Part shown: positions 17,783 to 26,208 of the stretch, one piece after another
How the letters are laid out: every line of letters starts with the position of its first letter
Numbering within the stretch: position 1 is the stretch's first letter
DNA from: Pseudomonas putida
GTDB lineage: Bacteria; Pseudomonadota; Gammaproteobacteria; Pseudomonadales; Pseudomonadaceae
Direction: 5' to 3'
DNA length: 64,000 nucleotides
Assembly: GCF_030159595.1 (NCBI RefSeq)
Contig: NZ_BSKJ01000011.1
Span: 62,001 to 126,000, forward strand
The notes under the pieces: model-generated
Told to the model about the DNA's origin: nothing
The model's input: the letters and a program-made list of their open reading frames with translations, nothing else
Database searches by the model: none
Translations under genes and position numbers: made by a program

Positions 17783-18679
17783 ATGTCCAAACGCCTGATG
17801 CCTTCGACCACCGCCCTTCAGTGCTTCGAAGCGGCCGCCCGCCACCTCAGCTTTACCCGCGCGGCCCAGGAACTGCACCTGACCCAGAGCGCCGTCAGCA
17901 AGCAGGTGGCACAGCTCGAGGACATGCTCTCGCACTCGCTGTTCCAGCGTATTCGCCGGCGCCTGCACCTGACCCCGGCCGGCGCGCTGTACCTCACCGA
18001 AGTGAACAAGATCCTCACCCAGATCGACATCTCCAGCCGCTACATCCTCAGCTACGGCGACGAAACCGAAGTGCTGCGCATTGCCACCCAACCCACCTTC
18101 GGTGCACGCTGGCTGGTGCCCAGACTCAAGGGTTTCGGCGACCGTTACCCGCGCATTCACCTGGACGTGCGCAACGAACTGGAGCCTTTCGACCTGGTGC
18201 AGGCCAAGGCCGACATCGCGTTTTTCTTCGGCCAAGGCACCTGGCCCGGGGCAACCTGCATCGAACTGTTCAGCGAAGAAGTGGTGCCGGTGTGCAGCCC
18301 GCAGCTATTGGCCAACCACCCTTTCGACAGTGCCCAGGCGCTGACCGAGCACCGGCTGCTGCAGTGCGTGTCGCGACCGGAGGCCTGGCACGAATGGTTT
18401 CTGGGGCTGGGCCTGCATAGCCAGAACAGCTACCACGGGCCGCGTTTCGACACGTTCTACCTGTGCATTCGCGCAGCGATTGCAGGCTGCGGTATCGCCC
18501 TGATTCCACGCTACCTGGTGGCAGAGGAGCTAAGCGAGGGCAAGCTGGTGGTGGCCTGGGACCACCCGGTGGCGAGCAATGGCCGGCACTTCATCGCCCA
18601 TGCCGAGCATGCGGCCGAAGTGCCCAAGATCCGGGCTTTTGTACAATGGATCCGGGAGCGGGTGGCTGAGGGCGATTGA
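17783..18679 (+). CDS. LysR-family regulator, GcvA-like
   Basis: This is a 298-aa LysR-type regulator of the GcvA-like subgroup. The N-terminal winged HTH covers roughly residues 5-65 (TTALQCFEAAARHLSFTRA, then TQSAVSKQVAQLEDML), and the effector domain follows. The ATG at 17783 is used. The TTG at 17774 would add only three residues. It diverges from gabP and is followed by gabT on the same strand 154 bases later, so regulation of GABA uptake and transamination is a natural inference. A palindrome ATTCCAATTTGGAAT upstream is a candidate autoregulatory site. Confidence 0.87.
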   Translation: MSKRLMPSTTALQCFEAAARHLSFTRAAQELHLTQSAVSKQVAQLEDMLSHSLFQRIRRRLHLTPAGALYLTEVNKILTQIDISSRYILSYGDETEVLRIATQPTFGARWLVPRLKGFGDRYPRIHLDVRNELEPFDLVQAKADIAFFFGQGTWPGATCIELFSEEVVPVCSPQLLANHPFDSAQALTEHRLLQCVSRPEAWHEWFLGLGLHSQNSYHGPRFDTFYLCIRAAIAGCGIALIPRYLVAEELSEGKLVVAWDHPVASNGRHFIAHAEHAAEVPKIRAFVQWIRERVAEGD

Positions 18680-18833
18680 TTACTCCTGCACTGGCCCTAT
18701 CGCCGGCAATGGCAGATACAAAAACCAACCAGTTCACGAATCCAGGGAATGACCGCAATCGAATAATTCGTTTGCGGAATAACCCGCCAACACGCTTGGA
18801 TAATAAGAAACTCGAACAAGGTCCCGCGTGCCC

Positions 18834-20084
18834 ATGAACCAGGAAAGTATCAGCCAATCCATTGCCATCGTTCACCCGATCACACTTTCCCATGGCCGCA
18901 ATGCCGAAGTCTGGGACACCGACGGCAAACGCTACATCGACTTCGTCGGCGGCATCGGTGTGCTCAACCTGGGCCACTGCAACCCGGCCGTAGTCGAAGC
19001 AATCCAGACCCAGGCCACCCGCCTGACCCACTACGCCTTCAACGCTGCCCCTCACGGCCCCTATCTGGCATTGATGGAGCAACTGAGCCAGTTCGTGCCC
19101 GTCAGCTACCCATTGGCCGGCATGCTCACCAACAGCGGTGCGGAAGCGGCGGAAAACGCCCTGAAAGTTGCCCGCGGCGCCACCGGCAAGCGGGCCATCA
19201 TCGCCTTCGACGGCGGCTTCCATGGCCGCACCCTGGCCACCCTGAACCTCAACGGCAAGGTCGCACCATACAAACAGCGGGTCGGTGAACTGCCTGGGCC
19301 GGTGTACCACCTGCCCTACCCCAGCGCCGACACCGGCGTGACCTGCGAGCAGGCGCTCAAGGCCATGGACCGCCTGTTCAGCGTCGAACTGGCTGTGGAA
19401 GACGTGGCAGCGTTCATTTTCGAGCCGGTGCAGGGTGAAGGCGGCTTCCTCGCCCTTGACCCCGCCTTCGCCCAGGCCCTGCGCCGCTTCTGCGACGAGC
19501 GCGGCATCCTGATCATCATCGACGAAATCCAGTCGGGCTTCGGCCGCACCGGCCAACGCTTCGCCTTCCCACGCCTTGGCATCGAGCCCGACCTGTTGCT
19601 GCTGGCCAAGAGCATTGCCGGCGGCATGCCCCTGGGTGCGGTGGTCGGGCGCAAGGAATTGATGGCATCCCTGCCCAAGGGCGGCCTTGGCGGCACCTAT
19701 TCGGGCAACCCGATTGCCTGTGCCGCGGCGCTGGCCAGCCTGGCGCAGATGACTGACGAGAACATCGCCACCTGGGGTGAGCGCCAGGAGCAGGCCATCG
19801 TCAGCCGCCACCAGCGCTGGCAGGCTTCGGGCCTGAGCCCGTTCATCGGCCGCCTGACCGGCGTGGGCGCCATGCGTGGCATCGAGTTCGTCACTGCCGA
19901 TGGCAGCCCGGCGCCGGCACAACTGGCCAAGGTGATGGAAGCCGCACGGGCCAAGGGCCTGCTGCTGATGCCCAGCGGCAAGGCACGGCACATCATCCGC
20001 CTGTTGGCACCACTGACCATCGAGACCGAGGTGCTCGAAGAAGGCCTGGATATCCTCGAGCAGTGCCTGGCGGAGCTGAGCTGA
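18834..20084 (+). CDS. gabT: 4-aminobutyrate aminotransferase (class III PLP transaminase)
   Basis: This is a 416-aa class III aminotransferase that would transfer the amino group of GABA, or another omega-amino acid, to 2-oxoglutarate and give succinic semialdehyde and glutamate. Visible features are TNSGAEAAENALKVAR (phosphate cup), IIIDEIQSGFGRTG near residue 232, and the PLP lysine in LLAKSIAGGMPLG near residue 260. The ATG at 18834 is the conventional start. A GTG two codons earlier (18828) is better spaced from AAGG. No succinic-semialdehyde dehydrogenase gene is adjacent, so this is probably a second gabT paralogue. Activity on 5-aminovalerate or beta-alanine is possible. Confidence 0.88.
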   Translation: MNQESISQSIAIVHPITLSHGRNAEVWDTDGKRYIDFVGGIGVLNLGHCNPAVVEAIQTQATRLTHYAFNAAPHGPYLALMEQLSQFVPVSYPLAGMLTNSGAEAAENALKVARGATGKRAIIAFDGGFHGRTLATLNLNGKVAPYKQRVGELPGPVYHLPYPSADTGVTCEQALKAMDRLFSVELAVEDVAAFIFEPVQGEGGFLALDPAFAQALRRFCDERGILIIIDEIQSGFGRTGQRFAFPRLGIEPDLLLLAKSIAGGMPLGAVVGRKELMASLPKGGLGGTYSGNPIACAAALASLAQMTDENIATWGERQEQAIVSRHQRWQASGLSPFIGRLTGVGAMRGIEFVTADGSPAPAQLAKVMEAARAKGLLLMPSGKARHIIRLLAPLTIETEVLEEGLDILEQCLAELS

Positions 20085-20087
20085 GGC

Positions 20088-20390
20088 TTAGAGACCCAGT
20101 TCTTCCGGGGTCAGCATGTCGGACTCGAAGGCGATCCAGCCGCCTTCGAGTTCGGCGTGGCCGTTGACGATCGGGCCGTAATAGGTCAGGCCGTTCTCCA
20201 GGGTCACGCAGATGTGCGTGGCCGGCTTCTCAGGGGCTGCGAGCGTACCGACGAAATGCACCTTCTTAAGGGTTTCGGTCACCGCCTCCAGGCCAACGCG
20301 CATCTTGGGGTTTTCCGATGCCTCGGTATCTCCACCACGGTCTTCAGCGCTGATGGTCACGGTGGCGATGTACGGGTACTTGGTGCTCAA
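20088..20390 (-). CDS. Conserved hypothetical protein
   Basis: This 100-aa acidic, soluble protein has no signal peptide and no recognised domain. The sequence alternates beta-forming stretches (YIATVTISAED, THICVTLENGLTYYG), which suggests a small beta-rich fold. Good codon use, a full-length open frame and a position matching the gene order I remember near fusA2 in P. putida support it as real. It converges on gabT with a 3-base gap. No function can be assigned. Confidence 0.7.
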   Translation of the reverse strand: MSTKYPYIATVTISAEDRGGDTEASENPKMRVGLEAVTETLKKVHFVGTLAAPEKPATHICVTLENGLTYYGPIVNGHAELEGGWIAFESDMLTPEELGL

Positions 20391-20530
20391 GCGGGGTTAC
20401 CTCAGTGGATGTGTAGGCGTATGGGCGCGTAGAGTACGGCAGGCGGTCCCGGTTGTCTCTACAGGTGATCTGAATGCCCCGATCTGTTAGGGTGCCCGCC
20501 GATGCACGCCACACCACACGAGGATCCCGA

Positions 20531-20956
20531 GTGAGCGCCGAAGAACCCCTGATCGCCGACCTGTTCGATGTCGACAAACGCCTGTCCCTCAAGCCCGTCG
20601 TGGACTTCAACAGCTACCTGCGCAACGCCTTCGGCGAAGGCCCGTGCCGCTGCCACCGTTGCGCCGAAGGTGGCGACGAGAGCACCTACAGCCACGCCCA
20701 CAGCTTCACCTTCGACGGCCGTCAGTGGCACCGCCGCTTCGCCAGCACCTCGGGTAGCGATGTTGCCCAAGCGCTGAAAAAGGCTTGGCTGTCGTACACC
20801 AAAGCCGACCTCAACCTGGTCGGCGCGCTGGACCTGACCACCCTCAAGACCTTCACCGAAGCCGCCCTGCACCCGCGCCTGCTGGCCCTGCTGCCAGCCA
20901 GCGGCCTGGCCCGGGAAGTGGATGGCCAGTGGATGCTGCAAGCCCAGGCCGACTGA
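20531..20956 (+). CDS. Conserved hypothetical protein with Cys cluster
   Basis: This is a 141-aa soluble protein of unknown function. It contains a C-x-C-x2-C cluster (CRCHRC) near residue 36, which could bind zinc or a metal. Two histidines (SHAHSF) lie about 15 residues later. The start is placed at GTG 20531 because GAGG lies 7 bases before it. The ATG at 20474 would add a stretch without coding character. It lies 73 bases before the second EF-G gene on the same strand, with an inverted repeat between the two. Confidence 0.7.
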   Translation: MSAEEPLIADLFDVDKRLSLKPVVDFNSYLRNAFGEGPCRCHRCAEGGDESTYSHAHSFTFDGRQWHRRFASTSGSDVAQALKKAWLSYTKADLNLVGALDLTTLKTFTEAALHPRLLALLPASGLAREVDGQWMLQAQAD

Positions 20957-20974
20957 CGGCCCGGCGGCAGGGCA

Positions 20975-21007
20975 GGATTCCACCGGTCTGCTAACGTGGT
21001 GGAATCC
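20975..21007. repeat. Perfect inverted repeat in the fusA2 leader
   Basis: A 10-bp perfect stem (GGATTCCACC/GGTGGAATCC) with a 13-base loop ends 22 bases before the EF-G start codon. It has no U-run. It could be a weak terminator for the upstream gene, an operator, or a leader hairpin that limits EF-G translation. Confidence 0.6.
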
Positions 21008-21029
21008 GCCCATCCGCAGGTAGTCCGCC

Positions 21030-23150
21030 ATGGCCCGCACAACGCCCATCGAGCTGTACCGCAATATCGGCATCGTCGCCCACGTGGACGCCGGCAAGAC
21101 CACGACGACCGAGCGGATCCTGTTTTACACCGGGGTCAACCACAAGATGGGCGAGGTGCACGATGGCGCCGCGACCATGGACTGGATGGCCCAAGAGCAA
21201 GAGCGCGGCATCACCATCACCTCCGCGGCAACCACCGCCTTCTGGCAGGGCTCGACCAAGCAATTTCCCGACAAGTACCGCTTTAACATCATTGATACCC
21301 CCGGCCACGTCGACTTCACCATCGAGGTGGAGCGCTCGTTGCGCGTGCTCGATGGCGCGGTGGTGGTGTTCAGCGGTGCTGACGGGGTAGAGCCACAGTC
21401 CGAGACAGTCTGGCGCCAAGCCAACAAATACCATGTGCCACGCCTGGCCTACATCAACAAGATGGACCGCCAGGGCGCCGATTTCCTGCGCGTGGTCAAG
21501 CAGATCGACAAGCGTCTGGGGCATCACCCGGTGCCGATACAGCTCGCCATCGGCAGTGAAGAGAACTTCATTGGCCAGATCGACCTGGTGAAGATGAAGG
21601 CGATCTACTGGAACGATGACGACCATGGCACCAGTTATCGCGAAGAAGAGATCCCCGATGAGCTCAAGGCACTGGCCGACGAATGGCGCGCGCACATGCT
21701 CGAAGCTGCGGCCGAGGCCAATGACGAGTTGACCATGAAGTTTCTCGACGGCGAGGAACTGAGCATCGATGAGGTCAAGGCGGCTCTGCGCCAGCGTACT
21801 ATCGCCAACGAGATCGTGCCGACCATCCTTGGTTCATCGTTCAAGAACAAGGGTGTGCCGCTGATGCTTGATGCCGTCATCGACTACCTGCCCGCCCCGT
21901 CCGAAATCCCGGCGATCAAAGGCACCGACCCGGATGACGAAGAAAAACACCTGGAGCGCCACGCAGACGACAAGGAGCCATTCTCGGCATTGGCCTTCAA
22001 GATTGCCACCGACCCGTTTGTCGGCACCCTCACGTTTGCCCGGGTGTACTCCGGCGTGCTCAGCTCCGGCCATGCTGTGCTCAACTCGGTCAAGGGCAAA
22101 AAAGAACGCATCGGCCGCATGGTGCAGATGCACGCCAACCAGCGCGCCGAAATCAAGGACGTGTGCGCCGGCGACATCGCCGCACTGATCGGCATGAAAG
22201 ATGTGACCACCGGCGACACCCTGTGCGACATCGACAAACCGATCATCCTGGAGCGCATGGACTTCCCCGACCCGGTAATCTCCGTGGCCGTGGAGCCGAA
22301 GACCAAGGCCGACCAGGAAAAAATGGGCATCGCCCTCGGCAAGCTGGCCCAGGAAGACCCGTCGTTTCGCGTGCGCACCGATGAGGAAACCGGCCAGACC
22401 ATCATCTCCGGCATGGGTGAATTGCACCTGGATATCATCGTTGACCGCATGCGCCGCGAGTTCAACGTCGAAGCCAACATCGGCAAGCCGCAGGTGGCCT
22501 ACCGCGAGAAAATCCGTAATACCTGCGAAATCGAGGGGCGCTTCGTCCGTCAGTCGGGTGGCCGAGGCCAGTATGGCCATTGCTGGATCCGCTTTGCGCC
22601 TGGCGATGAGGGCAAAGAAGGCCTGGAGTTCGTCAACGAGATTGTCGGCGGCGTCGTGCCCCGCGAGTACATCCCGGCGATCCAGAAAGGCATCGAGGAA
22701 CAGATGAAGAACGGCGTGCTCGCCGGCTACCCACTGATCAACCTCAAGGCCGCGGTGTTCGACGGCTCCTACCACGACGTCGACTCCAACGAAATGGCCT
22801 ACAAGATCGCCGCCTCGATGGCCACCAAGCAGCTGTCGCAGAAAGGCGGCGCGGTGCTGCTGGAGCCGGTGATGAAGGTCGAGGTGGTTACGCCCGAGGA
22901 GTATCAGGGCGACATCATGGGCGACCTGAGCCGGCGCCGCGGGATGATCCAGGACGGCGACGAGACGCCTGCAGGCAAGGTCATACGCGCCGAAGTGCCG
23001 CTGGGAGAGATGTTCGGCTATGCCACCTCGATGCGCTCGATGACCCAAGGGCGCGCCAGCTACACGATGGAGTTCACCAAGTACGCCGAGGCACCGGCCA
23101 ACATTGTCGAGACGATCATCAACAAGGGTCAGGGAAAAACCAAAACCTAG
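21030..23150 (+). CDS. fusA: Elongation factor G, second paralogue
   Basis: This is a 706-aa translational GTPase with all EF-G domains. Motifs seen are G1 AHVDAGKTTTTERIL, switch region GITITSA, G3 DTPGHVDF, G4 NKMDRQGADF, and the domain IV/V core (GGRGQYGHCWIRF, then LLEPVMKVEVVTPEEYQG). EF-G moves tRNA and mRNA through the ribosome and, with RRF, recycles it. It stands outside the str operon and no rps or tuf gene is near it, so it is the second copy found in P. putida (called fusB there). The paralogues may divide elongation and recycling work or differ in stress expression. This is inference. Confidence 0.93.
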   Translation: MARTTPIELYRNIGIVAHVDAGKTTTTERILFYTGVNHKMGEVHDGAATMDWMAQEQERGITITSAATTAFWQGSTKQFPDKYRFNIIDTPGHVDFTIEVERSLRVLDGAVVVFSGADGVEPQSETVWRQANKYHVPRLAYINKMDRQGADFLRVVKQIDKRLGHHPVPIQLAIGSEENFIGQIDLVKMKAIYWNDDDHGTSYREEEIPDELKALADEWRAHMLEAAAEANDELTMKFLDGEELSIDEVKAALRQRTIANEIVPTILGSSFKNKGVPLMLDAVIDYLPAPSEIPAIKGTDPDDEEKHLERHADDKEPFSALAFKIATDPFVGTLTFARVYSGVLSSGHAVLNSVKGKKERIGRMVQMHANQRAEIKDVCAGDIAALIGMKDVTTGDTLCDIDKPIILERMDFPDPVISVAVEPKTKADQEKMGIALGKLAQEDPSFRVRTDEETGQTIISGMGELHLDIIVDRMRREFNVEANIGKPQVAYREKIRNTCEIEGRFVRQSGGRGQYGHCWIRFAPGDEGKEGLEFVNEIVGGVVPREYIPAIQKGIEEQMKNGVLAGYPLINLKAAVFDGSYHDVDSNEMAYKIAASMATKQLSQKGGAVLLEPVMKVEVVTPEEYQGDIMGDLSRRRGMIQDGDETPAGKVIRAEVPLGEMFGYATSMRSMTQGRASYTMEFTKYAEAPANIVETIINKGQGKTKT

Positions 23151-23166
23151 CACTCCAACGCGGGGC

Positions 23167-23203
23167 CAGTCCTCCAGGTTTACGCGAAAGTCCTGGAGGA
23201 CTG
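23167..23203. terminator. Strong hairpin after the second EF-G gene
   Basis: A perfect 12-bp stem (CAGTCCTCCAGG/CCTGGAGGACTG) with a 13-base loop lies 16 bases after the stop codon. It lies between the convergent EF-G and SulP genes. There is no U-tract on either strand, so termination would be imperfect or Rho-assisted. Confidence 0.6.
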
Positions 23204-23220
23204 ATGCTACCCCGCAAGCC

Positions 23221-24663
23221 TCAGTGCTGCTCGCCCGCCCGTTTCAACAGCTTCTTGCACCGCTCCGACAAGTGCACCACCCGCAGCTGCTTCCCCGCCT
23301 TGGCATACCGCTCCCGCAAGGTCTTCAACGCCGCAATCGCCGAGTAGTCGACAAAGCTCAAATGCTGGCAATCAAGCGTGACCTTCTCCGGGTCGTTGGC
23401 CGGGTCAAACTGGTTGAGGAACGGTGTGGTCGAGGCAAAGAACAGCGTGCCATGCACCTGGTAACGCTTGCTCCCTTCGCCATCCTCATGGCTGTCGGCA
23501 TACAGCTCACGCGCATGCTGCCAGGCGAAGTTCACCGCCGCGATCACAATGCCGAACATTACCGCCATGGCCAGATCGGTGAAGACCGTGACCACGGTCA
23601 CTGCAATGATCGCCAGCACATCACTCACCGGCACCTTGTGCAGCACGCGTAGCGAAGCCCAGGCGAAGGTCTGCTGGGCCACCACGAACATCACCCCCAC
23701 CAGCGCCGCCAGCGGGATCCGCTCGATCAGCGGCGACAGGAACAACACGAACAACAGAATCATCACCCCGGCCACCACCCCGGACAGCCGGCCACGGCCA
23801 TTGGAGCTGAGGTTGATCACTGTCTGCCCGATCATCGCGCAACCGCCCATGCCGCCGCACAGGCCCGAGACCATGTTCGCCGCGCCCAACGCCACACACT
23901 CGCGGTCCGGGAAACCACGGCTCTCAGTGATTTCATCGGTCAGGTTGAGGGTAAGCAGGGTTTCCAGCAGGCCGACCATGGCCATCAGCACCGCGTAGGG
24001 GGCGATGATCTTCAGGGTTTCCAGGTTCCAGGGCACATCCGGCAGCGCCAGGCCCGGCAGACCGCCGGCGATATGCGCCATGTCACCCAGCGTGCGGGTA
24101 GGCAGCCCGAGCAGGTAAACCAGCAGGCCAACGCTCAAGATTGCCACCAGCGCTGGCGGTACCGCACGGGTCAGTTTCGGCAGCACATACACCACCGCCA
24201 TGGTCAGCACCACCAGGCCGATCATCAGGTAAAGCGGCGTGCCACTGAGCCAGTGCTCACCGTCTTTGAAATGCTCCAGCTGGGCCATGGCGATGACGAT
24301 GGCCAGACCGTTCACGAAGCCGAGCATTACCGGGTACGGCACCAACCGCACCAGCTTGCCTAGACGCAGCAGGCCGAACAGAATCATCACCACCCCGCCC
24401 AGCAGCACCGTGGCCAGCAGGTATTGCACACCGTGCTGCACCACCAGCGCGACAATCACCACGGCCATCGAGCCAGCCGCACCCGAGATCATCCCAGGCC
24501 GGCCGCCGAACAGCGCCGTCAGCGTGCAGATGATGAAGGCGCCATACAGGCCCATCAGCGGGTTGAGGTGGGCCACCAGGGCAAAGGCGATGCACTCGGG
24601 CACCAGGGCGAACGAGGTGGTCAGGCCGGCGAGCAGGTCGGCGCGTAGTCGGGCGGGTTTCAT
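23221..24663 (-). CDS. SulP-family anion transporter with STAS domain
   Basis: This is a 480-aa inner-membrane SLC26/SulP transporter. The N-terminal ARLRADLLAGLTTSFALVPE is the family entry motif. About ten to twelve hydrophobic segments lead to a C-terminal cytoplasmic STAS domain from about residue 390, with LDCQHLSFVDYSAIAAL as its core. Family members carry sulfate, bicarbonate, dicarboxylates or other anions. The subgroup ending with a short STAS domain is often annotated as sulfate permease, but no cys genes are nearby and the substrate is open. The ATG at 24663 has AGGA upstream. Reading from 24840 would add 59 residues without transporter character. Confidence 0.88.
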   Translation of the reverse strand: MKPARLRADLLAGLTTSFALVPECIAFALVAHLNPLMGLYGAFIICTLTALFGGRPGMISGAAGSMAVVIVALVVQHGVQYLLATVLLGGVVMILFGLLRLGKLVRLVPYPVMLGFVNGLAIVIAMAQLEHFKDGEHWLSGTPLYLMIGLVVLTMAVVYVLPKLTRAVPPALVAILSVGLLVYLLGLPTRTLGDMAHIAGGLPGLALPDVPWNLETLKIIAPYAVLMAMVGLLETLLTLNLTDEITESRGFPDRECVALGAANMVSGLCGGMGGCAMIGQTVINLSSNGRGRLSGVVAGVMILLFVLFLSPLIERIPLAALVGVMFVVAQQTFAWASLRVLHKVPVSDVLAIIAVTVVTVFTDLAMAVMFGIVIAAVNFAWQHARELYADSHEDGEGSKRYQVHGTLFFASTTPFLNQFDPANDPEKVTLDCQHLSFVDYSAIAALKTLRERYAKAGKQLRVVHLSERCKKLLKRAGEQH

Positions 24664-24975
24664 GAGGTTCCTGTGTATGGCGAGTACTTGCCTGGTGCAC
24701 TCCCACAAAGCCGCGGGAGCGCCCGAGGCACCTGTACAGCCTCTAGAGCGGGTAAAAAATAGAATCAGGAATGTTACGTAATTAGTCCGACAGCAGCCAC
24801 CGTGCGATGTGCTCGGGCTGACTGGCCAAGCCTGTGTCAAGGAATTATCTGCAATTATCTGGCTGACTATAATTTATAGTTTCGTGGATAAAGCCAGTAT
24901 AAAAGGCCCGTTTGAATATGCACCCATCGCAATCAGGATGCCTGCATCCTCATGGCGATTCCCCCTGCGGAGATC
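24664..24975. other. AT-rich divergent intergenic region between SulP and secretin-like genes
   Basis: This 312-base region has no gene. It holds the promoter elements of the secretin-like gene described separately, a tandem AATTATCTG repeat, and a second AT-rich -10-like stretch near 24896. I see no RNA gene. Confidence 0.6.
24843..24879 (+). promoter_or_regulatory. Probable sigma-70 promoter with tandem repeat and palindrome
   Basis: A consensus -10 TATAAT lies at 24868-24873 inside the perfect odd palindrome CTATAATTTATAG (24867-24879). Two tandem copies of AATTATCTG with a 10-base period (24843-24851 and 24853-24861) cover the -35 zone. The layout suggests a repressor or activator site placed over the promoter. 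Confidence 0.5.
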
Positions 24976-25716
24976 ATGGACATGCCGCTACGCCCCCTTT
25001 TCGCCTCCCTGCTGCTGGCAGCCAGCCTCGCCGCCCAGGCCGCCACCGAGGTCGTGCCGCTGCAGCACCGCGCCAGCGCCGAACTGCTGCCTGCGGCGCA
25101 GGCTTTCATCGGCAAGGACGGCACGGTCAGCGCCTTCGAGAACAAGCTGATCGTCAACGCCAGCCCAGAGCGCATTGACGACCTGCGCGCCCTGTTGCAA
25201 CAGCTGGACACCGCCCCCAAGCGCCTGCTGATCAGCGTCGACAACAACGACAGCAACTTCCAGGACAACCGCGGCAATGCACGCGTGATTCGCTACAGCA
25301 CCAGCAACCGGGACGGCGGCATGCAGCAGGTCCAGGCCAGCGAAGGCCAACCGGCACTGATCCAGGTTGGCCAGAGCATCCCGATCACCAGCACCAGTAC
25401 CGACGGTTACGGGCGCATCCAGAGCAACACCGAATACCGCAACGTGACCCAGGGTTTCTACGTCACGCCAAGCCTCAGCGGCGACACGGTTCGTCTGCAA
25501 ATCAGCACCAATAATGACCGCATCAGCCATGAACGCGCAGATGTAGTGAAGGTACAAAGCACCGACACGACCGTCACCGGCAAGCTCGGTGAGTGGATCA
25601 CCCTGGCAGGCTACAACCAGCAGAGCCAAGCTGACCGCAGTACGTCAAGCCGCAGCTACAGCACCCAACGGGGTGAAAACATGACTTTGCGTGTCAAAGT
25701 CGACCTTCTCGACTGA
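24976..25716 (+). CDS. Orphan secretin-like protein (Secretin_N-type domain)
   Basis: This 246-aa exported protein has a signal peptide ending AAQA-A near residue 22. Residues about 25-85 resemble the short N1/NolW-like fold of secretins (AFENKLIVNASPERIDDLRALL). The following part (LIQVGQSIPI, then VTQGFYVTPSLSGDTVRLQIS) resembles the start of the secretin beta-domain, but the protein is far shorter than a real secretin (usually over 600 aa) and probably cannot form a full pore alone. The ATG at 24976 has GGAG upstream. No type II, type III or type IV pilus gene is near it. Its partner is unknown. Confidence 0.75.
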   Translation: MDMPLRPLFASLLLAASLAAQAATEVVPLQHRASAELLPAAQAFIGKDGTVSAFENKLIVNASPERIDDLRALLQQLDTAPKRLLISVDNNDSNFQDNRGNARVIRYSTSNRDGGMQQVQASEGQPALIQVGQSIPITSTSTDGYGRIQSNTEYRNVTQGFYVTPSLSGDTVRLQISTNNDRISHERADVVKVQSTDTTVTGKLGEWITLAGYNQQSQADRSTSSRSYSTQRGENMTLRVKVDLLD

Positions 25717-26208
25717 TCCCAGGCAATTCAAGGCCTCGACCAAAGGCCTTGAAACTGACTGCCAAGTCGCATTAGACCAAAGATGTAGTAAGTGAAAATA
25801 TCCACTACAAAACATTTGACAGGGTCTTTTTCCCAAGGGCATGATGGCCTCGCTCCCGCTAATCAGGGGCCCTGGCAAGGGCCTTCGAGGCGTGCTCCTC
25901 CCACCCCTGGAGGCGCCTCGTGTCTATACGGCCCACAAGGCGGTTCGACGGGATTGCGACTGCAACGAAGAAGTTGTCCCGAGGGACGGAAGCGCATCAC
26001 CGCAGTACTGGCAATCGCGTAGCACCGCAGCAAGGCAACCACGAGCCGACCTGCTGGAGCACACCTTCGCCTGGCCTGCCCACCCTTCCCCTTCGAGCCT
26101 TCGCGTTCGCCGCCGCACTCTCTAGAACAGGACAGCCGCCAAGCACCCTGATCTGCACCCGAGCATCAGCACAATTAACCCAAGATCGATGCGACGAGGT
26201 TTATTTCC
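25717..26208. other. Intergenic region upstream of aceA
   Basis: This 492-base region has no supportable gene. It contains the hairpin at 25727-25753 and an isolated TTGACA near 25815 without a matching -10. The short open frames inside it have no ribosome site and unlikely composition. The aceA promoter must lie here, but I cannot place it. Confidence 0.6.
25727..25753. terminator. Hairpin after the secretin-like gene
   Basis: A perfect 10-bp stem (TTCAAGGCCT/AGGCCTTGAA) with a 7-base loop begins 10 bases after the stop codon. It is followed by AC-rich sequence, not a U-run, so it is a weak terminator candidate. Confidence 0.55.

Noticed and set aside
25815..25820. TTGACA considered as a promoter -35 of aceA
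   Set aside because: No suitable -10 lies 16-18 bases downstream, and it is almost 400 bases from the aceA start.
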